In this document: one piece after another, positions 21,566-33,145 of the stretch
How the letters are laid out: every line of letters starts with the position of its first letter
Position numbering within the stretch: position 1 is the first letter of the stretch
DNA from: Steinernema hermaphroditum
Lineage: Eukaryota > Nematoda > Chromadorea > Rhabditida > Steinernematidae
Assembly: GCA_030435675.1 (NCBI GenBank)
Contig: CM059623.1
Coordinates: 10,690,012-10,754,011 of the forward strand
Direction of reading: 5' to 3'
DNA: 64,000 nucleotides
The notes under the pieces: model-generated
Seen by the model: only the letters and a program-made list of their open reading frames with translations
Database searches by the model: none
Told to the model about the DNA's origin: nothing
Made by a program: the position numbers and the translations under genes

Positions 21566-21902
21566 ATGCGCCTCCCTACTGTCGTCTTTCTTTTGGTCAC
21601 GATTCGTAAGTGACCAATTATTGAACTTCTATGGTGCTTTAGAGCTGTCTCTGCAACAGAGTCAGGAAGACATTGGGACTGAATTCAAAGAGAAAGAAGG
21701 TTTGTTTCCTAAGATCCAGACGACATTGAAGATCGTTCCTTCTTCACCAGCTGCTGTGAGCTCGCCGAAACCAGCAGGGTCTTCATGTAAGGATCTGTCT
21801 TCCTCCTGCAAAACGTTTGAGAAGGCTGGATTTTGCAAGTCGCGGTTCTATACGACTCATCAAAAGAAAAGAAATTGTGCAAAGACCTGTGGATTGTGTT
21901 AG
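21566..21902 (+). CDS. Small secreted single-domain ShK protein
   Basis: Two exons, join(21566..21605, 21643..21902), 99 residues. Exon 1 has exactly the length (40 bp, 13 codons plus one base) of exon 1 in the genes at 20429 and 18389 and encodes MRLPTVVFLLVTI. A short charged spacer replaces the Thr/Ser region of its neighbours. One ShK domain fills residues 62-99 and is most like the second (C-terminal) domain of the 20429 gene: both have the CRSF/CKSQFY-type core and end CxKTCGLC or CARTCGLC. It looks like a tandem copy that lost the first domain. Function unknown. Confidence 0.82.
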
Positions 21903-22563
21903 AACTCATTCAGAGACATGACGATTCACTCTATGGCAGCAGGGTTGTACATATAATGTGTTTAACTCTTTTTGCCTGAGTATATTGCTGAATGAAAATC
22001 TATTGCTATCTTATTGACCGTTTGTGGCTTCTTAACGTGCATTTTGTAGTTTTAAGAAAGTGAGTTTTCATACCGTCTTAACTTTGAATTAGTCTCCGAA
22101 ATCATGACTTAAGATGAAGAGCTGAATCCAGTCAAAGCATTGCGGTGAACCAGCGAATGGATCCCATTTTCGACGTGGTGCCTGGTTTCTTGGCAAGACT
22201 TTGGAGCATCCAAAGCAATACAAAGAAACTTCCAAAGAAATTCAATTCCAGGCACCGCGTCTGGAGGCGCTCGCTGACATCTTTCACTTTGATCACCTTA
22301 AATTCTTCTGTGTTTTGCTGTACAACGACATGCAGTAGTCAACATTATCTACCTCCCTCTTTGCTAACTCTGCCTGTTCTTATTTAATGGCCATCTTCCT
22401 GGTAGCACTATTGAACTGTTCTCTTTGTTTGTGACCGAGTAAGTGAATCGCATTGTGTTTGACCTCACATGTGTTGCACTGCGGAGGTCCTTCCTATTTC
22501 CCTGTTTGATCAGATGCCTCTACCAACTATAAAACTATGTTTTCGCGGATCGACAAAATCAAA
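21903..22563. other. Intergenic between ShK genes
   Basis: No gene supported. TATAAAA at 22528-22534 is the probable promoter of the next gene. A plus-strand frame at 22145-22387 has no domain or signal peptide. Confidence 0.5.
22528..22534 (+). promoter_or_regulatory. TATA box that decides the start of the 22564 gene
   Basis: TATAAAA lies two bases before an in-frame ATG at 22537, so that ATG would be upstream of the expected transcription start (about 25-30 bp after the box). The ATG at 22564 fits better. Confidence 0.5.
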
Positions 22564-23004
22564 ATGATCACTTCGGTTATTCTCCTCTGCTTGTTTCCTC
22601 TCTCGAGAGCTGTACTCACTTGTCCGGGAAATCTAGGGCCCGCTTATCTCGGTAGGAACGCTAAGGCCGTTTTGTTAGTATACACGTCTTCAGAGTGCAA
22701 ATACGACGAAGATCTAGGCCAAGATGTGTGTCCCGCTGGTACAGAATGTGTCACTCTCAGAGACGAGAAGAAATACTGTTGTCCTCCTTGTGAGGACTTA
22801 GCCGAAAGGTGTGATCCGAAGTACTGTAATAACATGAGATACCTCCGGAAGATGCACACCGAATGTGCGAAGACCTGTGGCTACTGTACTTGCTGTGACA
22901 AACACTCCTGGTGCCCTATTTTCGCCGGCAACGGATTCTGTAAAAACGCCCATTTTAGGCCTGTCAGGGCGTTGCTGTGTCCGGTCAGTTGCGAGCTCTG
23001 CTAA
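22564..23004 (+). CDS. Secreted Cys-rich protein with two ShK-type domains
   Basis: Single exon, 146 residues from Met at 22564; an in-frame ATG at 22537 adds nine residues ahead of the leader but lies almost on the TATA box. Signal peptide MITSVILLCLFPLSRA. The first 60 mature residues hold a separate six-cysteine module (C-x-P-G-N...CKYDEDLGQDVC...CVTL...CCPPC) unlike ShK. ShK-type domains follow at about 76-108 and 110-146 with a one-residue link; the second starts CC and ends CPVSCELC. It has no Thr/Ser spacer and no leader intron, so it is the most divergent member of the local array. Convergent with the next gene, 100 bp away. Confidence 0.75.
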   Translation: MITSVILLCLFPLSRAVLTCPGNLGPAYLGRNAKAVLLVYTSSECKYDEDLGQDVCPAGTECVTLRDEKKYCCPPCEDLAERCDPKYCNNMRYLRKMHTECAKTCGYCTCCDKHSWCPIFAGNGFCKNAHFRPVRALLCPVSCELC

Positions 23005-23104
23005 GGTGCTTGTCATTAGGAACCATAATAATAAAAAAGTACTCGGTGTTCGAAACTGAATCGAATAAATAAATCGAACTTAAGTTCAAAATTGTACATA
23101 ACGT

Positions 23105-23624
23105 TTAGCACGCGCCACAAGATTTTCGACATTGAACAGCCATCTTCTGAAAATCGGTACGGTTGCAGTAGCCAAGGGATGCAAACGAGCTGCAGGTCTC
23201 TTTGCTCCATGTATCATCGCAATTGCTTGGCTGAGAAGTAGTCGTCGTTGTTGATGTTGATGTTGATGTCGTGGAAGTGGAAGTAGAAATGGAAGTAGTA
23301 GTCGGGGTTACTGTCGTAGAGGATGGTGAAGTTGTGGTAACTGTGGTGGATGTGGACTTCATTAACGTTGAGTCACTGAATCCGATAGGCGGTGTGGAAA
23401 TCGTTGCATTATGGAGAGGACTGTGAACGGTAGCAGGCCGTTCGGTCGTCGCTGGCTTCAAAATAATCATAAGAATGCTGCCACCAAGATCGACGGACAA
23501 GTCCAGATTTGGTGCAGCGGATGCTTTGGCTAAAACCAGCGAATTGGAACGGAAATGCACTTACATAGTAATGAGGCTAACCATAGGAAAGAAGCACAAA
23601 GAAGACCACAATTGCCGATAGCAT
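23105..23624 (-). CDS. Secreted mucin-like single-domain ShK protein
   Basis: Two exons, complement(23105..23529, 23582..23624), 155 residues. Leader MLSAIVVFFVLLSYAKASA is again broken by a phase-1 intron after codon 14. A Thr/Ser/Pro-rich spacer (TTTVTTTSPSSTT-type) runs to about residue 115. One ShK domain at 118-155 ends in SCGAC, with RKS in place of the usual KT before the last CxxC. An ATG five bases further upstream is out of frame with the leader. Function unknown. Confidence 0.8.
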
Positions 23625-23979
23625 CGCATCCAAACAGTGGTGTTGTTGAAGGATGTGATTATGAACGGTCATTGTGGTGGCAGGGGAGAACAAACACAAA
23701 AGCGATAACGCCTTTCAGAAGCAAACAAATCGATGACCATATCTTCAGTCGACATGCAGTTTACAGATCGGAAGGCACACATTCTCAAATCCTCTTCCAA
23801 GCTGGAGAAGGAGGAAAGGAAACGGTTTATAATCCCTCGTTGTGGCGAAAAATAAACAGCGACCATAAACAAAAAGAGATGCTTCTGGCGTTTTGCAGTT
23901 TCGACTCAGCGGTGGTGTATATTTGTTAAAAAAAGGCTGTTGCTAAATAATGGATAGATGTTCTTATGTTGATCCTTTC

Positions 23980-24907
23980 TATTGGGTTGATCCATAAAAA
24001 ATGGCCGATTATTTTTTGATAATTTACTGAGAGAAAACATGAAGATTTCAGTCAATGTATTCATCACTCTTATGTACAACTTCAGCCCACTTTATGGCCA
24101 ACATCCTGATTCCTCAATCGTGAAATACGAGGGTTTAAAACCGAAAAATATTTTTCGTCCAATTTTCGACCTCTTCACATTATTTTGAGTGGCTTTCTCT
24201 GATATCTTCATTTACGGATGCGTACAGATGACAGTAAGATAGAGCTAAGAGAGATCTATATGAACAGCAAACAGGAGTCTCACAGCTCAAAGTGGAGAGA
24301 CATTGTGACGGTCAATTTGGAAACACATGGTCTCGGTTAGTCTGACTTTTTGGTAATCCGAGGGTCAGTTTTTTTTACATTTGGACTTTATTTTCGTGAA
24401 GTAGAAAAGAGCTCGTGAAGTCAGTATGTGGGCATGGTAGCTGTGAGCGATGGCTATCTGCTGCATGTCCCCGTTCCTTATTATATTACTTAACCATTCG
24501 GAAACAGTGAAGTTAACGGAACATGGTGATCCGAAAAGGCCATCTTTTTGAGATTAGCCCATGCTGTGATAAACGACGAGCGCAGCGATAGGTGCATTCG
24601 GTAGGGAGGACCCAAATATGTATGTGATATAAGGCAGTCACCGTCCATCACACAAATGTTAATATAGGATATATAGGATATATACATCACTTCGCATTTC
24701 GCTCTCTCGAGGTGCCAAAAAAATGACCATCGTGAAAGAATGGACCTCTAACACAAAGAGGAATGTAACGTACAAGCCGCCAATCATGGTGTAAGGCGTG
24801 AGTTCACTGTACTCAGTAACGCGCCCATCGGTTATGCCCTGGGAGTAAACGTCGTGAAATTATGACATGTTTACAACATCGGCCATTTTTTATGGATCAA
24901 CAGTATA
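23980..24907. mobile_element. Mariner/Tc1-like element with 23-bp perfect inverted repeats
   Basis: 23987-24009 and 24878-24900 are exact reverse complements over 23 bp (TTGATCCATAA...GGCCGAT). Both ends are flanked about five bases further out by TA, the mariner/Tc1 target. The TIR core GGTTGATCCATAA is close to the GGTTGG(T/A)CCATAA form of many mariner ends. At about 0.93 kb it is shorter than a full element (about 1.3 kb) and has no intact transposase frame, so it is a deleted or decayed non-autonomous copy. The inside aligns by eye with the relic at 46855-47260. Confidence 0.7.
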
Positions 24908-27900
24908 TTAAGAGCGGGTTTACGACGTTACAGATCTGTTCTTGAGGTCAGAAATTCCTTGTTCCGTCTGAACACGTTTCATCTGTTTCGAATTTTTGTG
25001 CTTATCTCCTTGGAGTGGTCTTCCTCAGCCTGACTTCCCGCCCGACGTGGATGCTGTTGATTAGGCGTAAGTACAGTAATTATCAGGCTAGAGTCCAAAC
25101 AACATATCGCTTGTCGGGACCGCAGTTCTTCCCAAAAAAAAGCAAAAGATTACGGATCCTTTTAACCCATATGCTTTATGTGGGCTTTTCAGAAAATTTT
25201 CGTTTTCCACTTGCGCACCGACACCGTCCTGTCTTTAAAACTATTATGACCCTAAAGATTGGAGATTATTCATCCTTAGTGCTGGAAAGAATTCAGCACA
25301 AAACTGAAAACGCTGTTTAGCTCCCTGCAGTATCCTTAAAAAGTGCTGTAGCGGACGTCGGAGTTGTAGCGCTTCTTCGGCTTCTCTGGCGGAGCATGTG
25401 GAGTCAGGCGTCAGTGACGGGCTTCTTGGCAAGATTTTGGAACTACAGCTAGAGATTAGAGAACATTAGAAAACACTTGCCTTCTGAGAGCTCCTTGTAA
25501 TGTCCATCAAAAATTTAAACAACGAACCCCCAACTTTTTCTAACACTTCTCTCCCACCTGTTTTATGTGGGCTATTTTTGATAATTGGAGACCACAAACA
25601 TCACCAGTTGGCGTTGATGGGAATGTTTGAAACATTCATCTAAAATAACAGTTGTCGGGGCCTTTTTTTCTAAGCCTTTTTTATATTTGTCGCTGCCGAA
25701 ACATGTATCTCCTTTGGGGACACAACCCAAAAGTCAAAGACTGCGAAGAATGGCGACAATATTGTTTTTTCGCCCCAAAAGTCATTTCTCTTCCGAGAAC
25801 AAAGACACAAATAAACTCTCAGATGCGCCTCCTTCGTCCACAGAGACGGTGCTATTGCATTTCCCGTGTTTCCAGAATTAGATTAGCCTGGCCAAAAAGG
25901 GTTTCTTTCTCCTTTGTTTGGCTTTAGAATGGGAATAAGGGAGGTCTTACCAACTCCGATTCTACTTCAACAGTGTTTTCGAAGAAATCTGAATTTTCCG
26001 TGACGTTGACAGACAGATTGTTGTTCCACACTTTCTCAGATCCCAGATCCCAGGGATCTCTGTACAGCTCACAACAACATCACCTGTTAATAACCACATA
26101 AACTGATGGATCGACCGTTGACAGCTTGTCCTCGAATTTCGTGTTTTCGACAAATGAACAAGTAGTTAGAGCAACAAATGTCTCTGTATCTTCTTCTCAC
26201 AGGAGTAGAGATCATCGGATTGGAGTGTGGATTAGTGTAATGTCACATTTTTTTGACAATTGAAATTACACAAAACTTTGTAAACGTAGCGAATTTGGAC
26301 ATACTGATGTTTTCATTACGGAATGGTCTTTTAAAGGATGATGGATACATCTTGCGTTCACTATTTATCAACAGAAAAGTGCAGGTCTTTGCATGTTTTC
26401 GAGCACTTTCTCGATAGTGTCACTAGGACTCTGTCGCCTTCCCATCTAAGTTTTTTTGGTGTTTAAAACAGCGTTCCAGAGGTTTGCTATGTCGTACGAT
26501 ATACGGATTTACTGTGCAACAAAGTCAAGTATTATCAGTACGCTGAATTCTACAACGGCGGTTGACCGCTACCAAAGGTTCCGTAGGTAGGATCGGATAG
26601 GTACTCACCAAAAGGAAAGTATTACCTATGCTCTACCTATCTACCTATATTACCTATACGCTAAATTTAGTACGTTGCGTAGATTTAAGTCAAATGCCAA
26701 GCACACGTTATCTCAGAAGATATCTAGACATATTCTTCACTTGAATTTCATCGAAGCCTAGGAGCATAGAGCAAGTATGTTTCCTTTCATCATCAAAAAT
26801 TCTACGTGTCACCGTCCCACGACATCATAATCAATCTTGTTTTGTCAGTGAAAGTCGTGTTTTTGTCGGGCGAACAAAAGGATAAATCACTGTCCGTTGT
26901 GTTGCCTCATCACCGAAACAGAGATCACCTTCCTTCGTCTTGTAACTACGTAGAAGATCTGCTACTTTCGAATCGCCACTTCACCTTTTCTTAAGACCTT
27001 TCCCATACCCTTGTGGCTAAAGCAAAGACCGTTTTTTGTGTTTTTCAGATAACAACAAGCGTGTAACATTTCGACTGAGTTCTTGACTAATCACCGTAAT
27101 AAGATCAGTGACTTTTTAATTTTTGTCGCCATTTCATAGAAGAGATACAATGAGATCTGTTAACTTCCCGAATCGACGAACTTGTGTTATCACTTTTTTT
27201 CGTCTCCTCTATCCACCAGAGGACAACCCACGCCTGCAATCCGCACACAATTCTATTTCTAAACACTAAAATTACCGCGTCTATCAGTGTAATTTCGCTT
27301 TGGACATGCAACACATCTGGCAGATATCTTTTTTTGTGACGACTAAAGCAACTTTGGAAAGAAACATTACACCGACTGGACATGAGATGTAATACGAAGT
27401 GCACCACTGTGCCTACATTCCCGGTGCACGAAATATTTCCTCGTTTCCTTGAAATAGTCGATTAAATATGTTTTTGGAATGTATTAGATGCGATTTCCTC
27501 GAAAGTGCAATCAGATAGTGACAGCCAAGGAGTCCCAAGAGATGCGGAGACTTTTTGGAGTGCAACATGGGCCATACTACAGCCTCTTGTTTAGCCTCCT
27601 AGGCGTTAGGCAACGCCTGTTGGGACAGAAATTCTTTCGTCTTTGTTTTTGTTGGCTATTCCATTCTCTGTGTGGAAGAGGCGTTCTCTGTGGCCCATGG
27701 TGTGCGATGCAATTCGGTTCCGTCTGGCCCGCACTTTTTGTTTTTGATCCGTCGTATTTCACACTTTCGAGGGTCCAATTGAAAGTTCACTATTCGGTGG
27801 TGACGACCATCATTTCTCCGCTGAACTCGGTCGTCGCAAAATCCTGGTTAAGTTCACTAATATTATTTTGAGCGCTGAAATGCCTGTCTGCCACTGACCG

Positions 27901-27936
27901 CTGCTTGAATTTCCACTCTGCCTAGACAGTCTACAA
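24908..27936. other. Gene-poor spacer
   Basis: Frames of up to about 100 codons on both strands lack domains, leaders and splice structure. 26570-26670 is a simple repeat of CTACCTAT/TACCTA units. A plus-strand frame at 27488-27871 is 127 codons long but has no family resemblance. Confidence 0.5.
26570..26670. repeat. Degenerate CTACCTAT-type simple repeat
   Basis: Repeated ACCTA and AGGTA units in both orientations (ggtaggatcggataggtac ... ctacctatctacctat). No gene overlaps it. Confidence 0.5.
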
Positions 27937-28103
27937 GGTGTTCCAAAAGGCTACTTTAGACAGAAGTCTACGAGGTCATTTCCGAAGGCATCCAAACGTG
28001 AGAGTGCTCGGGAAACTAGGAAACCGACCGGTCTCCCGATCTCATTTTCTGAATGATTCTCTAGACCTAGACGTCTGTCTAAAGTCCCATTCTTTGGACA
28101 TCC
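27937..28103. mobile_element. Short MITE-like inverted-repeat element
   Basis: The 40-bp arms 27937-27976 and 28063-28103 are imperfect reverse complements (left GGTGTTCCAAAAGG, right inverted GGATGTCCAAAGAA; inner TTTAGACAGA-type). The GGTGT-CCAAAAG start is typical of Tc1/mariner ends. It is 167 bp long with no coding capacity, as in a non-autonomous MITE. Confidence 0.5.
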
Positions 28104-31100
28104 TGCTGACAGTTCTTAATCAAATCTCATTTCCGAGTCACTGTTAACCTGTTCATCGGTTGGTCGTATTGTAATCTTCACCCTGACATAGTATAGTAAA
28201 CTGTCATTACTGTATATTGTGTTTGAAATGTTTCTACCAAAACCTGTAGGCGGATTCCTCATACTCAGAGTTTCGATTCTCTGTTCGGTGACTAGTCAAA
28301 AACATTGCCAATGTTTATCGCTTACGATGATGACAAATCGGCTTGTTTCCCAAAAATCAATTGGCATCTTTCGCTTTATCTCTGCAGAAAAACATCTCCA
28401 GTTAACCAAAAAGATAAAATTGAGTCCAGTACCCGGAAGTTCTCGCCATAGACAATCGAACGGCGCTGCCTCCATGGTGCCAAAACAGCCCTCGCAGCTG
28501 TCAGATGTGCCGTGAGATGTGCAAATGTTGACTTCCTCTTCTTCTAGGTGATAAAGGTTATGACCGACAGACACATGGTGCAAAGGTGATGAGTTGTCAT
28601 ATGAGGCTCTGATAGCTTCTTTGTACTCTACTCGGCCGGTTCTGCGTGTTGTTTCTTGAACCCCTCCTACACCATGCCCTTTTATCTCCAAAATCTGCGC
28701 TTCGGCGACACATCGAACAAGAATGCATCCCTCTAATGTGCTCATAAAACTCCTTGATTGCTTCTGAAGCCTGGAAAAACCAAAGTTCTGACGTTCTCGC
28801 GGGGATGAGAGGCCGTCAAAGGTTACAACAGTGAAGAGTCGTTAGGCTAATAAGCGATAAAATATTGCTCGCCATGGGCAGAGATGGCTCAGTCGTTCAA
28901 CCGGCTGGCCAGCTGCGTTCGTGCCCACCTCTGGTCATGGTATGAACTGAGGAGTGACCTGTGAGACACGTTACACGATGATCTCTGTTTCACCTCTGAT
29001 TTCTGGTATCAGTTGTGTAATTCTTTGTTGTCTCGAGGTATGTTGCCGACGATATCGGAAGATGATGAATTGGTCTGTCGGCCACTTGGTGGCCACAACG
29101 ATCTTGAAGACACCTACTGAGAAAGTAAAAGCGGGTCTATGTTATTCTATGTTTTTATGTTTCCACGTGTTTCCGTATTTAAAAGTCTTAGAGACTGTTG
29201 TTGCTCTTTGATAGTCCCAAACAAACGTGTCCTATGAATCTTCTTGGGAATCAGAATTAGAGGTTTTTTTTCTTCGCGTTAGCAAATGTACCTGTACGCC
29301 AATTTACAGCTCGATCGGTAGACACTTTGTAAGGTTCAAATTGGGATAATGTTTGCTAAAAGATTAAAATCCAGAAATAAGTATGTCGCCTAGACTCGGA
29401 GTTTTAGCCGTCATTCTGTGAGGACACTACCAGCTTCGTTTTTGTACATATGTTGTGATTAAGGCTTAAGGAATCTTCCGAAGTGCTTCTGTGTATGCGA
29501 CCTTTTTTCGAATCGATGACTTTCTTTTCATGTGTAATTAGGGTGGAATCCAAGAATTCTGCTACAAACGGTGGAGTACTCCAACAATTAAACGAAGTTC
29601 GTTGTTATAAAAAGCCTGCTGCCATTTTACTGTTGGATCGACTGATTAGTTGATGGCTCTTAATCTTCATCTGTTTTCCAATTTTTAACGTTATCTGTTG
29701 CGTATTGTCGCTTCTGCGACCCCAGAGACCCATGCGTTGATGGCACGAGAATGATTAATCGTTTGCGTCCGTCAGCTGTTCTTTTCTCGAGCTACCAGAG
29801 AACAAAGAAATATAAATGATAGTGGGTAAGAATTAAAAAATTTCAAGTAAATATAATTGTTATGGACATGGTTAATCCGTATTTGTGTTGTCCTCCTATG
29901 AGTAGCTTAGTTCATTCAAGTAACGCTTCTCCAGATGCAAATTAAACGCATATGGAGCTATGTCGCGACACGTGGAACTAAGGGCGTTGAAGAGAGATCT
30001 CACCCTTTTCTACAACCTAAACCAATCATCTCGATTTCATCAAATATGTGGCGACTCCATGCCCACCGTTGGCCACCAAATGGCGCCTCAACGTCCCCGG
30101 AGGCGTCGAAAACAGCCTCTTTGTTTTCCCACATTTATCGTCGCCATTGGCCCGATAGGCACTTTGCGTTTAATGTTCGTGTTCGGGTGACTTATGTCGG
30201 TGCTGCTAAAAGCCATAGTTTGTGTTCGCTTTTAGTCGTGTTGTTGACTGTTTACACTTTCCTGAAGTTTATCCTTTAGGGAACCACGGCGCCACTCTGC
30301 ACAGAGTGATTAAGGTGACTCTCTGAGGCAATAAATTATCGGTCTATCCGTCATGGATGTCCTCTGTCATTGGTGTCGTCTGAGATTGTGCTCGAATTCT
30401 GCTGCTGGATTCTCGCTCAAAATCGCCCTTTAATCAGATCCTAGCGTCCAAGAATGTTCCCTGCTTCAGGATGAGCCTATCGGGCGTCAACTTATTGGCT
30501 GGTCCACGTTGAGCATGTTACGTGATATCAATCTCATATTTAAATTGGAGTAGAAGGTCAATTATCTCAATTGATGTGGAGAAAAAATGTGGGAGTAATT
30601 AGGTGATGTCCCTGGGAAGGGCCATCCATTAACATTAGTGCGCTGCAATCGACTATAGCCGCTCATATCTTTTCTCAATATGATATACGACATTTACATT
30701 ATTGAGTGGTCATGTGTTTTCATTTCCGTCGATCTAAGCGTTATGCTGTCTGTTTGTCTTTTGTTAGTGGAAAGCCGAAGATCTGACTTCCCAAAAACGC
30801 AATGATGACTGTCGCCTCTTGTACTTGTTGTCATTCCTAAAAGTGTACCAGTCCTACCTGGTAGTGTGGGCTTCGTTTCCATCGTCCCAGGCCCCAAAAG
30901 TACTTGTTTCTGTCATCCAAAAGCCACAATGACAAAGGAGGGAACTCTTTGGAAGAACATCAACAATTAAACAGTTGAATAAATTTTCTCGAACATCATA
31001 AATCCACCTCACTTCATTGGCGCTACTTAATTCACATGATCCCTCATTTGGCCGTGTTTAGTTGAGCAGAAACAAGCATCTCGTAACGCTTTCCCCCATA

Positions 31101-31335
31101 GAGAATGAAATTCCACGCTCTTCATCCGCTCTGCTTCCTTTCTGCCCATGTGATTAGCATAAATAGAACTTGTTTCCCCAAAGAGTCGACGTCTATTAGA
31201 CGCCGTCGGGCCATTCCCACGCATAAAACTTTCGTCGTTTGGTAATCCGAGAATCGCGAGCGGCTCACGCGACCGTTCCTGTTGACTTTTCGGCTCTTCT
31301 CCGGGCGGGTGGCCCTGACAGAGGCCATTCCAGAG
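28104..31335. other. Gene-poor spacer
   Basis: No gene supported. 28878-28935 has tRNA-like internal promoter boxes but no cloverleaf (see findings). A minus-strand frame of 149 codons at 28296-28745 has no domain or leader. Confidence 0.45.
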
Positions 31336-31470
31336 ATGGTTTACACGATCGGCTCCGGCGCGGACTACCGTTTCCGCGACATCCCCATCTACAGGTCGTC
31401 GTTCAGCTTCGAGCCTGGCGTGTGGGGGAAGAGCTTCCGGCAGAAGAAAGCGAAGATGACGCCCCTGCTG
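31336..31470 (+). CDS. Candidate orphan or alternative first coding exon
   Basis: 45 codons starting MVYTIGSGADYRFRDIP and ending KAKMTPLL at a strong donor (CTG|GTGAGT). A ccattccag acceptor sits 2 bp before the ATG, suitable for spliced-leader addition. Base composition is clearly more GC-rich than the surrounding spacer, as in other exons here. It ends in phase 0, and the second exon of the four-TM gene (34226) begins in phase 0, so it could be an alternative first exon of that gene spliced across 2.75 kb. It could also belong to an unrelated gene whose other exons I did not find. No domain recognised. Confidence 0.4.
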
Positions 31471-32921
31471 GTGAGTCCTTTGTCCTCGGTGTTATGAAGA
31501 GCAGAGGTGTTAGGGTGATGGACGATGACAACTGATGGGATAAGGCGTTTTTTCTGGGTTTCAAAGTCCTCAGAAGTGTTTAGTGCTCATGAGAGGCCAT
31601 CAGTCTTCGTCCTCACTATTTTCGACGCGGCTATGTTCGGACCCGAGTTTTTGGATTTAGTGGTAAGAGTCACTGAAGTCACTAGCCACTCTTTCGGGCT
31701 TCATTTTTGAATGTCCGTATCGAAATACAGATTTTGTCCGTTTAAACTCATTGTGATAGTCCTACTTTTTTCGGATTTCGAGAAAGCCAGATGCTACATG
31801 AAATAAAAAAAAATCACGCCCTTGAATTACCGTAGCTACTTGTTTACAGTGTCATTAACCAAAACACCCTTCAAGCTGATGATCCGCATATAATTTTGAA
31901 ACTCTTCCTTGCAATTCAATTTCTCGCGTTTTCTGAACTTATGTACGTCCAAGTGTCCGGTCGACAATGCATCTTGTCTTAAATTCTGTACTCTACGGCT
32001 CCCTGGCGTTCCAGGCCTCATCGTTGTACCAGAAGCAACGGCCAAGAACGACCGATCACTCGACTCATTCGAGCGAACGAAATAGTGAATGGCCGACCCG
32101 ACCGAAAATTAAAGATCCGTTCAAAGGTGACAAAAAAACTTTTTTCGATTTGTCACGTTCATCTCATCTTACACAGCTGATCTGTCTTTGTGATGTCAAG
32201 AGAATGCACATCGATATGCTATGATATATTCTCCACTAGCCTGGTGCGCTGTGCGACAGGTTAACATCGGTCGAAGTTGTGGAAAAGTGAAAAGCAACTG
32301 CGCAACAGGTTGACGCTCGCCTCGCTCGCTCGTCCGCAACTTGCTCCCCTCCCACTGCGGCACAGGCGAATCGCGTCGGGACCCGTGGCATCGCTTTCGC
32401 AATCCACGAACTTCCTCACCAAAAATCGCACCAAAATTTAATTCGTTGATATCTCGAAAACAAACTCGAAATTCAAAAATCCGCCACAACTACCCTCTGC
32501 GGAATTTATTCAGCTTTCGTTTAATACCAAGCTTGCGCAGAAGAAACGAAAATCCAGAGAGGAGTAGGGTTTTGAACGGAGGACGTTTTTTTGTGAAAAT
32601 CTTTTTTTTCTTTTTTTCTAAATTTTTTCTCGAAAATCTGTTCGATAGAATTTGTGCAGATTTCGACGCGCTACAATACGCACCAAAAACTCCCCCTGCA
32701 AGATTTTTTCCTGCAAAAAAATCGATTTTTTATTGATTTTGCCTAAAAAGGGCCATATCTCGGGCCCCTGACACGATATCGAAAAAAATTTTTCATTAAA
32801 AAAAATTTCCGCCCCTAAGGATCATGCATACAAAATTTTACCAAAAAATTTCAAGACCACCCCACCTAAAGGACCCCTCAAAGTGTGACCAAAACTTCCC
32901 AACACACACATATATAGGGGG
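31471..32921. other. Spacer, AT-rich
   Basis: No gene supported. 32580-32900 contains long A and T runs and blocks such as ctcgggcccctgac typical of dispersed nematode repeats. Confidence 0.45.
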
Positions 32922-33145
32922 GATTTCAAAATTATCTTCCGAAATCGTTAGGAGCGACCGTAAAATTTCTGTGTACGTCGTTGCGGGACTTAAGATTTAA
33001 AAATTATTTCGTAGGAAAACACCGAAAAGAGGCAAAGAAAGACAGCACAATAAATTTGAAATCTTGAAATCTTCTTGAGTCCCGCAACGACGTGTTCAGA
33101 AATTTTACGGTCGCTCCTATCGATTTCGGAAGATAATTTTGAAAT
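32922..33145. repeat. Foldback inverted repeat
   Basis: Arms 32922-32990 and 33078-33145 are reverse complements over about 68 bp with a few mismatches (left GATTTCAAAATTATCTTCCG, right inverted the same start). The spacer is 87 bp. No TA or TTAA target duplication is obvious. It may be a foldback transposon, or a repeat unit whose flanks extend further left. Confidence 0.7.

Noticed and set aside
24040..24690. Possible intact transposase in the mariner-like element
   Set aside because: No frame longer than about 66 codons and no DD34D triad could be read; scored as a decayed or non-autonomous copy.
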